Positions 48,906-58,037 of a DNA stretch of 64,000 bases are shown piece after piece; the first letter of the stretch is position 1; each line of letters begins with the position of its first letter. The stretch covers positions 62,001 to 126,000 of the forward strand of contig JAXMBN010000017.1 in assembly GCA_046349875.1 (NCBI GenBank), given 5' to 3'. The position numbers were made by a program, and so were the translations under genes. The notes under the pieces were generated by a model. The model searched no databases, was not told the origin of the DNA, and saw nothing but the letters and a program-made list of their open reading frames with translations. This stretch comes from JAXMBN01 sp046349875 (lineage in GTDB: Bacteria > Planctomycetota > Planctomycetia > Pirellulales > Pirellulaceae).

Positions 48906-49580
48906 ATGATCATTTCAAAACAGTCGAAGAAGATCGGTTTGATTCACACCTCAGCCACATTGGTGCCGGTGTTTCGTGACCTTTGTGAAGAGTTATTGCA
49001 AGGAGTCGAAACATTCAACATTGTGGATGACAGTTTGATTCGCGATGTGATTCAGCAGGGGTCGATGGGGCCTTCCATCGCCAAGCGTCTTTGGAATCAC
49101 ATTCAATGCGCCGAAATGGGTGGTGCGGACCTGATATTGGTCACATGTTCGTCGGTTGGGGAAGCTGCCGAAGCCTCTCAGGCGTTTGTATCCGTTCCAG
49201 TAGTGCGGGTTGATCGGCCGATGGCGGATCTTGCGGTTTCCGATTCTGGAAAGATTGGTGTCGTCGCAACGTTATCAACTACCTTGATACCGACGGTCAA
49301 TTTGATTCAGCGCCGCGCGAAGCACCACGGAAGTGCGGTGGAAGTGACCTCCCGTGTATGTGAAGGGGCCTTTGAGGCCTTGATGTCGGGCGATTCGTCG
49401 CGGCACGATCAATTGGTACGGGAGCAGATCGAAGAACTCTGCGCCAGCGTCGACAAAGTGGTATTGGCTCAGGCTTCCATGGCTCGCCTCGTTAGTTCGG
49501 CATTGAGCAAGAAAGTCTGCAAGCCGATTTTGTCGAGTCCGCGAGTTGCGATAGAATCATTGGTGCCCGTCCTTCAATGA
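48906..49580 (+). CDS. Aspartate/glutamate racemase superfamily protein
   Basis: 225 residues, first gene of a four-gene operon (next gene 18 bases on). Fold features are IGLIHTSATLVPVFRDLCEE and DLILVTCSSVGEAAEASQ, whose Cys is the first catalytic residue of the superfamily, and VDKVVLAQASMARLVSS near the end. At the position where many racemases have a second Cys the motif is QAS, as in some maleate isomerase/decarboxylase-like relatives, so it need not be a two-base racemase. It may act on the carboxylate handled by the downstream RuBisCO-like protein and kinase. The true reaction is unknown. Confidence 0.8.
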   Translation: MIISKQSKKIGLIHTSATLVPVFRDLCEELLQGVETFNIVDDSLIRDVIQQGSMGPSIAKRLWNHIQCAEMGGADLILVTCSSVGEAAEASQAFVSVPVVRVDRPMADLAVSDSGKIGVVATLSTTLIPTVNLIQRRAKHHGSAVEVTSRVCEGAFEALMSGDSSRHDQLVREQIEELCASVDKVVLAQASMARLVSSALSKKVCKPILSSPRVAIESLVPVLQ

Positions 49581-49598
49581 TTCCTATAAGGCGTATCC

Positions 49599-50990
49599 AT
49601 GCCCTTGCCTCTTCGCCATGATCCATTGCCGAACTTGCTATGGCGATGGTTTACTTTGGTTCTTGGGGTAAGTCTCGTGCTCGGCGGATTTCTCGGGCTG
49701 ATGGGGATGTTTGCCCAACAGCAAGCGTGCCTTTGGGCCGCGGGATTCCTTTGGCTCGTCACGATGTTGGCAGCATTGGTGCATCCTCAAGCGAAGGATT
49801 ACCGCTTTACTCTTTGGATCCTGATCGCCAATTTGGCGGCTCTCATGGTCCCCGGCTGGTTTCACCATGTGGGAGGGTTGAGCCTAACCGACCCTTGGCT
49901 GCTATTGTTGTTGGTTCAGTTGATCATGTTTGGCATGGGTACGCAGATGCACGTTCAGGATTTCGTGAATGTGCTCAAGATGCCCGGCATGGTCATACTG
50001 GGAGTCTGTTGCCAATTCTTGATTATGCCGATCGTTGGTTACGCTTTGGCTAGAGTATTTCCTTTTTCGCCCGAGATCGGCGCGGGAATCATTTTGATTG
50101 GAAGTTGTTCGAGTGGTCTCGCATCCAACGTTATGACGTATATGGCTCGCGGCAATTTAGCCCTATCGGTAACCTTGACCTCGATCACCACCATGCTGGC
50201 TCCGATTGCAACACCGATGTGGATGGGCTTGCTGGCTGGATCGATGGTGGAACTCGATATCGTGAAAATGTCGCTGGACATCGTGAAGATGGTTTTGGTC
50301 CCGATCTTGGCGGCATTTGTGCATGACTTCCTGACATCCAAGAACAATGCGCTGCGATCGTGTGCTCGCGTCGGAGCAGGCGTTGGATTGGTGTGGTTGG
50401 TGATTCTCTCTGCAGGAGGTTGGAATTGGATCGTCGATCGGCTTGCCATCCAAGACAATGCGCGATGGTTGGGATTGGTATCGCTTCCTGGTTTTGTTGC
50501 GGCAGCATTCGTCTTTGGAGTGATCTATCACTTGTTGATTCGCATGGCTCCAGCGATCTCCCTTTGGATGCCTCGGCTGAGCATGTTCGGGATTGTCTAC
50601 TACACCTTGGTTGGAACATCGCAGGGGCGCGATCAATTGCTGGACGTTGGCTTTCTCTTGCTGATTGCCGTAGCGCTCCATAACGGTCTGGGGTATTTTC
50701 TAGGATATTGGAGCAGTCGGATCCTGGGCGCGAGCCCCTTGGATGCGCGAACGATTGCCATCGAAGTGGGATTGCAGAACGGTGCGATGGCGACCGGGCT
50801 TGCGCGAAGCATGGACAAATTGGGAACGGTTGGGCTCGCTGCCATCTTATTCAGTCCGCTCATGAATATTAGCGGATCATTGTTGGCCAACTACTGGAGA
50901 CGACGTCCGTGGCCATCCCCAACAAATTCTCATCCCGACGCCAACTTACAGACATCGGATCGCGATGTCGTATCACCGACAGGCGGTTGA
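49599..50990 (+). CDS. Bile-acid:sodium symporter family transporter
   Basis: 463 residues, with about ten membrane segments (LLWRWFTLVLGVSLVLGGFL, WLLLLLVQLIMFGMGTQMHV, MVILGVCCQFLIMPIVGYAL, and others). Family signatures are GMGTQMHVQDFVNVLKMPGM, IGSCSSGLASNVMTYMARGN of the sodium/substrate core, and IAIEVGLQNGAMATGLARSM in the second half. Members import organic anions such as bile salts, pyruvate or pantoate with sodium. In this operon it probably brings in the sugar acid broken down by the other genes; this is inference. The gap to the RuBisCO-like gene is 72 bases. Confidence 0.9.
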   Translation: MPLPLRHDPLPNLLWRWFTLVLGVSLVLGGFLGLMGMFAQQQACLWAAGFLWLVTMLAALVHPQAKDYRFTLWILIANLAALMVPGWFHHVGGLSLTDPWLLLLLVQLIMFGMGTQMHVQDFVNVLKMPGMVILGVCCQFLIMPIVGYALARVFPFSPEIGAGIILIGSCSSGLASNVMTYMARGNLALSVTLTSITTMLAPIATPMWMGLLAGSMVELDIVKMSLDIVKMVLVPILAAFVHDFLTSKNNALRSCARVGAGVGLVWLVILSAGGWNWIVDRLAIQDNARWLGLVSLPGFVAAAFVFGVIYHLLIRMAPAISLWMPRLSMFGIVYYTLVGTSQGRDQLLDVGFLLLIAVALHNGLGYFLGYWSSRILGASPLDARTIAIEVGLQNGAMATGLARSMDKLGTVGLAAILFSPLMNISGSLLANYWRRRPWPSPTNSHPDANLQTSDRDVVSPTGG

Positions 50991-51062
50991 TACTCTGCGA
51001 TTCTGTCATCGTTCGAGGCGTCGAAGTTCTTAAGGCGTCGAATTCTAATCAACCGAGTTTTT

Positions 51063-52331
51063 ATGGCATCTGATTCGATTGTTGCAACCTATTGGATTGA
51101 AACCCCGATCGCTTTGGAGAAAGCGGCTGAGATCATCGCAGGCGAGCAAAGTTCAGGGACCTTTGTGTCGGTTCCCGGCGAGACCAGCGAGCTGAGATTA
51201 CGTCATCGGGCTCAAGTGGTCGAAATTGAACCGATGGAAGGTGTCGACCAACCATCGCTTCCTGGATGCACTGCTGCGGACGCTTCGAAGGATCGAACCT
51301 TTCAGCGAGCTCGCATTCGAGTGGCATTCCCAATGGAAAACATGGGATGTAACCTTCCTGTGTTGATGTCCACGGTCTGTGGCAATCTGTATGAACTCTC
51401 GCAGCTATCGGGAATTCGATTGATGGACATCGAACTACCGGAGATCTTCGCTGACCGATATCCAGGTCCTCAATTCGGCATCGAAGGAACACGTCGATTG
51501 TGTGGCGTATGGGATCGTCCATTGATCGGGACCATCATCAAGCCCAGCGTTGGATTGACACCGCAGCAAACAGCGGTGATGGTCCGCGAGCTCTTGGAAG
51601 GTGGTATCGACTTCATCAAAGATGATGAATTGATGGCCAACCCGCCTCATTCGCCTCTAAAAATGCGAGTCAATTGTGTGATGCAAGAAGTGCGTCGGCA
51701 TGCCGATGCGACGGGCAGGCAAGCAATGGTGGCGTTCAATATCACCGATGAATTGGATGCCATGAAAGAGCATCATGATCATGTTCTTCAGGCGGGAGGA
51801 ACATGTGTCATGGCCAGTATCAATCAGGTAGGGCTAACGGGAATGAGCGCCCTTCGAAAGCATTGCCAGTTACCCATTCATGGACATCGAAATGGTTGGG
51901 GAATGTTGACTCGGTTTCCAGGGCTTGGAATCGAGTTTAGGGCTTATCAAAAAATATGGCGAGCTATCGGCATTGATCATCTCCATATCAATGGAATCCA
52001 AAACAAGTTTTGGGAGTCCGACGATTCGGTCATGCGTTCTCTTGAAGCGCTGCGCGAACCTTTGTGGTCAGGGTACGACGTGTTACCGGTGATTTCTTCG
52101 GGACAATGGGGAGGCCAAGCACCGGAAACATGGCGGCGAGGCAAAACCAAGGATTTACTCTACTTGGCAGGTGGGGGCATCATGGCTCATCCCGCAGGAA
52201 TTGCTGGAGGCGTACGAGCGATTCGCCAAGCCTGGGACGCGGCTTGCCAAGGCATATCGCTGGAAGATTATGCTCGCCAGCACCATGAGTTGCGGCAGTC
52301 GCTAGATACATTTGGAAAGGGTCGCGCATGA
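51063..52331 (+). CDS. RuBisCO-like protein, probable 3-oxo-isoapionate-4-phosphate decarboxylase
   Basis: 422 residues of the RuBisCO large-subunit superfamily, but of a form IV type. The carbamylation and metal site is kept (DFIKDDE: Lys186, Asp188, Glu189), as are Lys160 in IIKPSVGL, His275-Arg276 in GHRNGWGM, Lys315 in NGIQNKFWESD and the phosphate-binding GGGIMAHPAG at 370-379. The second lysine of the RuBisCO KPK motif is Ser162, so it should not fix CO2. The sequence and the overlapping kinase gene fit the OiaX/XiaX group that splits 3-oxo-isoapionate 4-phosphate in D-apionate catabolism. The stop overlaps the kinase start by 4 bases. Exact assignment between OiaX, XiaX and others needs a tree. 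Confidence 0.85.
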   Translation: MASDSIVATYWIETPIALEKAAEIIAGEQSSGTFVSVPGETSELRLRHRAQVVEIEPMEGVDQPSLPGCTAADASKDRTFQRARIRVAFPMENMGCNLPVLMSTVCGNLYELSQLSGIRLMDIELPEIFADRYPGPQFGIEGTRRLCGVWDRPLIGTIIKPSVGLTPQQTAVMVRELLEGGIDFIKDDELMANPPHSPLKMRVNCVMQEVRRHADATGRQAMVAFNITDELDAMKEHHDHVLQAGGTCVMASINQVGLTGMSALRKHCQLPIHGHRNGWGMLTRFPGLGIEFRAYQKIWRAIGIDHLHINGIQNKFWESDDSVMRSLEALREPLWSGYDVLPVISSGQWGGQAPETWRRGKTKDLLYLAGGGIMAHPAGIAGGVRAIRQAWDAACQGISLEDYARQHHELRQSLDTFGKGRA

Positions 52332-53692
52332 GGCCGCTCCTTGCTTATATCGGCGATGACTTCACAGGATCAACCGACGTCATGGAGGTAATGCAGTGGG
52401 CCGGCTATCGTACCCTGCTCTTCCTCGACGTTCCAACGCCCAAGCAGCTTGAGTCCTTTGGCGATGTGCAGGTATTCGGAGTGGCAACGCGAAGTCGCTG
52501 TTGGTCACCAAGTGAGATGGAGAATGAACTCGGGCCAATCCTCAAGAAGCTATCGGATCTTCATCCCAAGTTTCTCCACTACAAAGTCTGTTCCACAGGA
52601 GACTCCGCGCCCCATATCGGTAGCATCGGAAAGGCAATGGAATTGGGAAAGGAAATTTGTGGTACCCATCCCATTCCAGTTCTGATTCCTTCACCGCGAC
52701 TCGGGCGGTATCAAGTGTTTGGAAATCTATTCGCTCGATTCGGTGAAGCAGGCGAAGTTTTTCGAATCGATCGCCATCCGTCGATGCAAAATCATCCTAT
52801 CACTCCGATGCTCGAGTCGGATATGCGACTCCACTTGCGTCAACAAACAACTCTGCCCATGGGCTTGATCGATGCTATCGAAATCGCATCGCGTCCGCCT
52901 GGGGAATGGGATCGTTCGATGCCTATTCAGATACTGGATCTCGCATCGGATGCACAGCTTGCCTCCATTGGAGATTATTTGAATCAGCTAGCCGATGCCT
53001 CTTCAACCTGCTTCGTTGTTGGATCATCGGCCATCGAGAATGCGCTGCTCGAATACGAACGTCGGAAAAAAATCCGCGAGGATATCGATCAACCTCGGGG
53101 ACCATCCACTGATTTGCAGCCATGTCGATCGGTCTTGGTCGTATCCGGGAGCTGTTCTCCCGTTTCTGCAAAGCAAGTCGCATGGGCGATCGAGCATGGA
53201 TTTGAAGAGATCGCCATCGATACTGCGAAGTTAATCGATCCAACTCAATCAGATCGTGAAGTCGAGCGTTTAGTGCAGCAATCGCTATCTTGCCTCGAGC
53301 AAGGGCGTAGCGTCATCATGCATTCCGCCTTAGGGCCTAGCGATGCACGCATCTCGCAAACGCTAGGAGAGTCCATCGATTCGCCAACTTCCAATCAGGG
53401 CCATCGACAACAAGCAACACGTTGTTTAGGTGCGCAATTGGGACGGGTCGCAGGGGCGATTTGTTCGGAGTTTCCAATTCAACGCATGGGAGTAGCCGGT
53501 GGTGACACATCGAACTACATCGCTAAAGCACTTGGGATCGTGGCACTCGAAGCGATCGCACCGATCACACCGGGGGCTCCATTATGCAGAGCCTATCGCG
53601 ACTCAGGCTTGCCCGAAATCGAAGTCACGTTCAAAGGGGGCCAAATCGGGAGAGAATCCTTTTGGGAATGTTTGCTGAACGGTCTGCCTTAA
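52328..53692 (+). CDS. Four-carbon acid sugar kinase family protein, probable 3-oxo-isoapionate kinase
   Basis: 454 residues of the DUF1537/four-carbon acid sugar kinase family. N-terminal sugar-binding domain begins with IGDDFTGSTDVMEVM (residues 8-22); the C-terminal nucleotide domain has VAGGDTSNYIAKALGI and TFKGGQIG. Start overlaps the RuBisCO-like stop (ATGA), showing strict translational coupling. In characterised D-apionate pathways the OiaK kinase phosphorylates 3-oxo-isoapionate and the RuBisCO-like OiaX decarboxylates the product; the gene pair here fits. Members also act on threonate or erythronate, so this remains a prediction. Confidence 0.82.
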   Translation: MRPLLAYIGDDFTGSTDVMEVMQWAGYRTLLFLDVPTPKQLESFGDVQVFGVATRSRCWSPSEMENELGPILKKLSDLHPKFLHYKVCSTGDSAPHIGSIGKAMELGKEICGTHPIPVLIPSPRLGRYQVFGNLFARFGEAGEVFRIDRHPSMQNHPITPMLESDMRLHLRQQTTLPMGLIDAIEIASRPPGEWDRSMPIQILDLASDAQLASIGDYLNQLADASSTCFVVGSSAIENALLEYERRKKIREDIDQPRGPSTDLQPCRSVLVVSGSCSPVSAKQVAWAIEHGFEEIAIDTAKLIDPTQSDREVERLVQQSLSCLEQGRSVIMHSALGPSDARISQTLGESIDSPTSNQGHRQQATRCLGAQLGRVAGAICSEFPIQRMGVAGGDTSNYIAKALGIVALEAIAPITPGAPLCRAYRDSGLPEIEVTFKGGQIGRESFWECLLNGLP

Positions 53693-53756
53693 CGGGCCGC
53701 TCGCTACACAAATCATAAATGGCAAAGCTTCCAGGCCGATGATTCATCGACCAGAA

Positions 53757-54461
53757 CTACTTGGCGATGGCATTTCGCAAGAGGTTGTGTCCCAATCGAA
53801 TATGCGATTCCATTAACTCGGCAGCGCTTTGTCCATCACCATTGCGGACCGCATTGTAGATCTCGCGGTGCTCGGCCAAACTTTGAGGGGCACGGTTGGG
53901 TAATCGCGTAAAGACGCTATGCGTAACCATGCGTATCTTTTGCGAATACTGCTCCATCAGCTTGATGATTTGTTGATTCCCCATGAACTGACTGGGTAGA
54001 GAATGGAATTCGGTATCGAGTTCCACTACTTGTTTTCGGTTGGATGGATCGAGCGCGATCTCCGCCAATGTTTGCAGGTTGCGGTCCCATTGATCCAATT
54101 GATCGATCGTTAGACGACCCGTCACCGAACGTAGTACGAAACACTCAAGCGCGATACGAACATCGTACAGTTCAGCGATCTCGGTATCGGTCAGTTCACG
54201 AATTCGAATTCCGGACTGAGGCGAAACGGTAATGAACCCTTCCAACTCAAGACGCTCCAACGCTGCCTTGACCGGTGTCTTGCTCATGCCGAGCTCGGCT
54301 GCCAATTGCCGTTCGGACAGCACGATTCCTGGCTCGTATTGGCAATTGAACAATCGCGATCGAAGCTCTTCATACGCCTTGGTCTTGAAGAGTTCTCGCG
54401 AAGTGCGGCCCGGCTTGGGTGAGGAATTGGAGTCAGCGGAAATGGAAATAAAGCACCCCAT
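53757..54461 (-). CDS. GntR-family regulator (FCD subfamily)
   Basis: 234 residues. Winged helix at about residues 25-95 (LFKTKAYEELRSRLFNCQYE, LSERQLAAELGMSKTPVKAA, LERLELEGFITVSPQSGIRI). The C-terminal all-helical FCD ligand domain contains ELYDVRIALECFVLRSV, ELDTEFHSLPSQFMG (His typical of a metal site) and AVRNGDGQSAAELMESHIRL. FCD regulators usually sense sugar acids or other carboxylates. It faces the four-gene sugar-acid operon tail to tail (64 bases between), so it is its likely regulator, with the ligand probably a pathway intermediate. Confidence 0.88.
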   Translation of the reverse strand: MGCFISISADSNSSPKPGRTSRELFKTKAYEELRSRLFNCQYEPGIVLSERQLAAELGMSKTPVKAALERLELEGFITVSPQSGIRIRELTDTEIAELYDVRIALECFVLRSVTGRLTIDQLDQWDRNLQTLAEIALDPSNRKQVVELDTEFHSLPSQFMGNQQIIKLMEQYSQKIRMVTHSVFTRLPNRAPQSLAEHREIYNAVRNGDGQSAAELMESHIRLGHNLLRNAIAK

Positions 54462-54652
54462 GTCAACTTAGGCGGGAATCTAGGATCTCAGTTGAGGCAG
54501 GCCTCTCTTTACATACTAACGCGCTTATCGGTATCGCATCCAGTGATCTGCTCGTTTCAAAATCGCAGAAAGTCCGGCCATCCCTTGCAATCTATGGTTT
54601 GGCTCATGCCCTGCGGCAAAAAAACACGGCCTATTCCACACGGATTCGATTC

Positions 54653-55672
54653 TCAGTTCGCGATGTTTGAATCCATTGCTTTCGAGAAATTCACCAAATC
54701 TTTTTCGCGCTTCATTCGGACCTGGCCAGGAAAAACATGATGAAACGAATCGGAACGATCGGAATAGATCTCTTCTCGAATCACAGACCAGTGGTCGAAT
54801 GACATGCTTCCCAGAGGCCAGTCCTGATTCAACCAGCACTTACGCAGAAAAGCATGGACGATGAGCCAGGGGTACGATTGCAAGGCAACACGATTCACGA
54901 CAAAGCTGTTTGCATTTCGTTGAAGGGTCGCTTGCGACTCGATGGCTGGAAACTGTTTCTCGATCCAGTCCATCCACTCTTGTTGAACCTGCATCGACCT
55001 GGCTAAGGCTGCTTTGAATTGTGGAATTCGTTCTTCGATGCGAGGAAATAAGTCTGAGCGAATCCAGTTTCTCGAATACGAAAGGTTTGCATTGGAGGAG
55101 TCGATGCGAAAGGCTTGTTGCAGATGCTTCAAATAATCGATGATCGTTGCTCGTCGAATTTTAAGGAGAGGTCTTGCAATGACGAGGTCGGGAGTTTGAT
55201 ACGACGAACGAAATGGACGTATTCCAGCGAGTCCCGATCCTGATCCTCGCAACAACTGAAAGAAAGCCGTCTCTGCTTGGTCATCCAAAGTGTGGGCGGT
55301 TACCAAGTAGCGGGCTCCCAAGGCCAGGGCTTGTTGTTCCAGAAAGGCATAGCGTGCAGTTCGGAGACTGGATTCATCCGTGCAAGTCGAAGAAGGTTGG
55401 GTAGGCGCCTGAAGATCCCAATTGCACCGGAATTCGCACTGGAGGTCCTCGGCGAGGTTGCGGACGAAGCGAGCATCTTCATCGCTTTCAGAACCACGAA
55501 GGAAATGATGGTAGTGAAGGACAATCAGGCGAGAGTCTGACGGGCGCAGCCGAGCCATTCCACGCAGAAGGGCGATGCTATCGGCCCCCCCTGAAACCGC
55601 GATTGCCAGGGAAAGGCCGCTCCATCGGCTAGGGGTCCAGGCGTTGGTAAGCTGAAGCTCGAATGGATGCAT
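54653..55672 (-). CDS. tilS: tRNA(Ile)-lysidine synthase
   Basis: 339 residues. The PP-loop SGGADS is at residues 27-32 (SLAIAVSGGADSIALLRGMA), with VLHYHHFLRGSESDEDARFV, SLRTARYAFLEQQALALGAR and TAHTLDDQAETAFFQLLRG following. It attaches lysine to the wobble C of the minor isoleucine tRNA using ATP, an essential step. The C-terminal domain (FHHVFPGQVRMKREKDLVNF) is short compared with E. coli TilS. The gene is divergent from the small hypothetical gene at 55.8 kb. Confidence 0.92.
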   Translation of the reverse strand: MHPFELQLTNAWTPSRWSGLSLAIAVSGGADSIALLRGMARLRPSDSRLIVLHYHHFLRGSESDEDARFVRNLAEDLQCEFRCNWDLQAPTQPSSTCTDESSLRTARYAFLEQQALALGARYLVTAHTLDDQAETAFFQLLRGSGSGLAGIRPFRSSYQTPDLVIARPLLKIRRATIIDYLKHLQQAFRIDSSNANLSYSRNWIRSDLFPRIEERIPQFKAALARSMQVQQEWMDWIEKQFPAIESQATLQRNANSFVVNRVALQSYPWLIVHAFLRKCWLNQDWPLGSMSFDHWSVIREEIYSDRSDSFHHVFPGQVRMKREKDLVNFSKAMDSNIAN

Positions 55673-55840
55673 CCCTACGTTTTCTCCAGAAACCCGACGA
55701 ATTCGATAGACCTGAGGGGCGACTCGATTGCGACCGCGGTAGGCTGTGATAGGATGTTCGAAACAGGTTGGAGCCGCTTGCGAATCTGCTTTTCAGAGGG
55801 GCATTCTCCCCAAGTAGCTGGCGACTACAACCCATGACAA

Positions 55841-56272
55841 TTGACGAACTTCAGCATACTGCAAGTTGAGAAACTTGTACGGGGGCATTCGAGAAGTTCG
55901 GCATCTTCGTCACCGCAAGTTCAAGACCATGATTCCCTTGTTACTCTTGTTTTGGATGTTGGCTCTATGTTGCCTCGGACTGCATTGCAGCTTCGAGTCG
56001 ACCGAGCCCAATTCGCGCCGACACGTTGGCTCGCGCAATTTCCGTTGCCGAACCTGCGTGACCTGCTGCACTTCAGACGATGGGAAAAGCAATGCCGCCA
56101 AGCGATCGACACGTGCGATCTACTCGGGCTGCATTGCATTTCTGTATCCATTCCGTTGGAGAGACAAGGTACGATACACGGTATTACCGTTCTTGAGCCG
56201 CGTGCAGATGTCGAATTTTCTATCGAGTTTGTCCGCGTCCTAGCTCTCATCTCGCACGTGCTGCAATCTTAA
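55841..56272 (+). CDS. Hypothetical protein, possible GAF-like domain
   Basis: 143 residues; ends 16 bases before the ribonuclease Y start on the same strand. The C-terminal half (LHCISVSIPLERQGTIHGIT followed by a short helix EFVRVLALISHVLQS) resembles the end of a GAF domain, but the N-terminal half is not conclusive. An alternative frame through the same DNA starts with a hydrophobic stretch but ends in Ser-rich sequence and looks less like protein. I would treat this as a tentative gene in an operon with rny. Confidence 0.5.
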   Translation: MTNFSILQVEKLVRGHSRSSASSSPQVQDHDSLVTLVLDVGSMLPRTALQLRVDRAQFAPTRWLAQFPLPNLRDLLHFRRWEKQCRQAIDTCDLLGLHCISVSIPLERQGTIHGITVLEPRADVEFSIEFVRVLALISHVLQS

Positions 56273-56287
56273 AACAAGGGATGCGGC

Positions 56288-57913
56288 GTGCAACAACATC
56301 TATTCGATTTAGCCTTCGGTGATGGCATTGATTTTGCCATCTTAGCTCAGACTTCCGAAGCAAGTTCTCCTTATTTTCCATTCATGATGGCTTTGATCGG
56401 CTTTGCTGGTGGAGCAGGAGTGCTCTACGCATTCAATGCCCTGCGAGGCAAAGACGCGAGCAATCAAGCCAAGAAGCTTATCGAACAAGCTCAGCTCGAG
56501 TCGAGCAATCTCGTCAAGCAAGCGGAACTCAATGCCAAAGAAAAGACGCTCCAACTTCAATCGGAGTTCGAGCAAGAATTGAATCGGCAGCGTGAAGAGA
56601 TTCGCAAGCGGGAATCGGCGTTGACGCGGCGTGAAGAAGCGGTTCAACAAGGATTGGAAGACGTTCGCAAGCAAGAGAAGCTGGTGGAGACCACTCAACG
56701 CAAACTGGCGGAGCGCGTTGAGCTTGCCAATCGCAAGAACGACGAACTTGGCAAGTTAGTTCAACGCCAGCAGTCGGAACTTCAGAAGCTTGCGGGCATT
56801 TCACGGGAAGATGCTACCAAGCAATTGATGGCGGCTCTTGAAAATGATTTGCAAGGCGAGATGGGGGCGGTGATTCTCAAGCATCAGCGGCGAGTCACCG
56901 AAGTTGCTGAACAAAAATCGCAAGAGATTTTGCTAACGGCGATGCAGCGCTACGCATCGACCTATACCGCCGAAAGCACGACCAGTACCGTCGATATCCC
57001 CAATGACGAAATGAAAGGTCGAATCATCGGCCGCGAAGGACGCAATATCCGCGCTTTCGAGAAAGCCACGGGAATTGATATCATCATCGACGATACACCT
57101 GGCGTGGTGATCGTAAGTGGATTTGATCCAGTGCGACGCGAAGTGGCACGACAGTCGTTAGACAAATTGATCGCCGACGGACGCATTCACCCAACTCGCA
57201 TCGAAGAGATCGTTGCTTCGACCCAAAAAGAGATCGAACAATTCATCAAGAAGAAGGGTTTGGAAGCTGCGGAAGAAGCCGATATCGGTGGACTGCATGA
57301 ACGCATTATCCAAATGCTGGGACGCCTTCACTTCCGAACGTCCTACAGTCAAAACGTGCTTCGTCACAGCATCGAAGTCGCATTCCTCTCCGGCATGATC
57401 GCAGAGATGATTGGATTGAATCCATCTCTCGCGCGTCGATGTGGACTCCTGCATGATATCGGTAAAGCCGCGGATCATGAACTGGAAGGTGGGCATCCTA
57501 AGATCGGTGCCGATATGCTCAAACGTCACGGTGAATGCGCCGAAGTCGTGCATGCTGCGTTAGGGCATCATGATCAATTGCTTACCGAATATCCCTACAC
57601 TCTTCTGGTTGCAACTGCCGATGCTTGCAGCGCTTCCCGACCAGGAGCGCGACGTGAATCATTGGAACGCTACATCAAACGCATGGAAGAACTCGAGTCG
57701 ATCGCACGCGGTTTCCATGGGGTGGAGCAGGCCTTCGCCATCCAAGCTGGCCGCGAGTTGCGAGTCATTGCAAGTGCGAAAGAGACCGATGATTCGTCAG
57801 CAGCCAAGATCTGTCGCGATATCGCTCAGGCCTTTGAGCAGCAACTTACCTACCCCGGTGAAATCAAAGTGACCGTCGTTCGCGAATCGCGCTTTACCGA
57901 GGTTGCTCACTAA
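56288..57913 (+). CDS. rny: Ribonuclease Y
   Basis: 541 residues from GTG 56288. An N-terminal membrane helix (FMMALIGFAGGAGVLYAFNA) anchors it to the inner membrane; a coiled coil covers about residues 60-190. A KH RNA-binding domain includes IPNDEMKGRIIGREGRNIRA near 240. The HD phosphohydrolase domain follows: SYSQNVLRHSIEVAFLSGMI, GLLHDIGKAADHELEGGHPK and LGHHDQL provide the metal ligands. It starts mRNA decay as an endonuclease, the main alternative to RNase E in bacteria that lack it. Confidence 0.95.
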   Translation: MQQHLFDLAFGDGIDFAILAQTSEASSPYFPFMMALIGFAGGAGVLYAFNALRGKDASNQAKKLIEQAQLESSNLVKQAELNAKEKTLQLQSEFEQELNRQREEIRKRESALTRREEAVQQGLEDVRKQEKLVETTQRKLAERVELANRKNDELGKLVQRQQSELQKLAGISREDATKQLMAALENDLQGEMGAVILKHQRRVTEVAEQKSQEILLTAMQRYASTYTAESTTSTVDIPNDEMKGRIIGREGRNIRAFEKATGIDIIIDDTPGVVIVSGFDPVRREVARQSLDKLIADGRIHPTRIEEIVASTQKEIEQFIKKKGLEAAEEADIGGLHERIIQMLGRLHFRTSYSQNVLRHSIEVAFLSGMIAEMIGLNPSLARRCGLLHDIGKAADHELEGGHPKIGADMLKRHGECAEVVHAALGHHDQLLTEYPYTLLVATADACSASRPGARRESLERYIKRMEELESIARGFHGVEQAFAIQAGRELRVIASAKETDDSSAAKICRDIAQAFEQQLTYPGEIKVTVVRESRFTEVAH

Positions 57914-58037
57914 TCGTCGCCGAATCGGTGCGTTGCACTCGCCAAGAGAACGAGTGCACGCGCACGGTGAGCGAATGTTCTTCATTCTCTCATCGTATTT
58001 CAATGAATTGCATCAGTCTCGAAGAGAGGAAAGAACT

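Noticed and set aside
51063..52331. Genuine CO2-fixing RuBisCO
   Set aside because: One of the two active-site lysines of the KPK motif is Ser, there is no small subunit or phosphoribulokinase gene, and the overlapping kinase points to sugar-acid catabolism.
55866..56243. Alternative gene with hydrophobic N-terminus before rny
   Set aside because: It overlaps a more protein-like frame and turns Cys/Ser/Arg-rich, as expected for a shadow frame.
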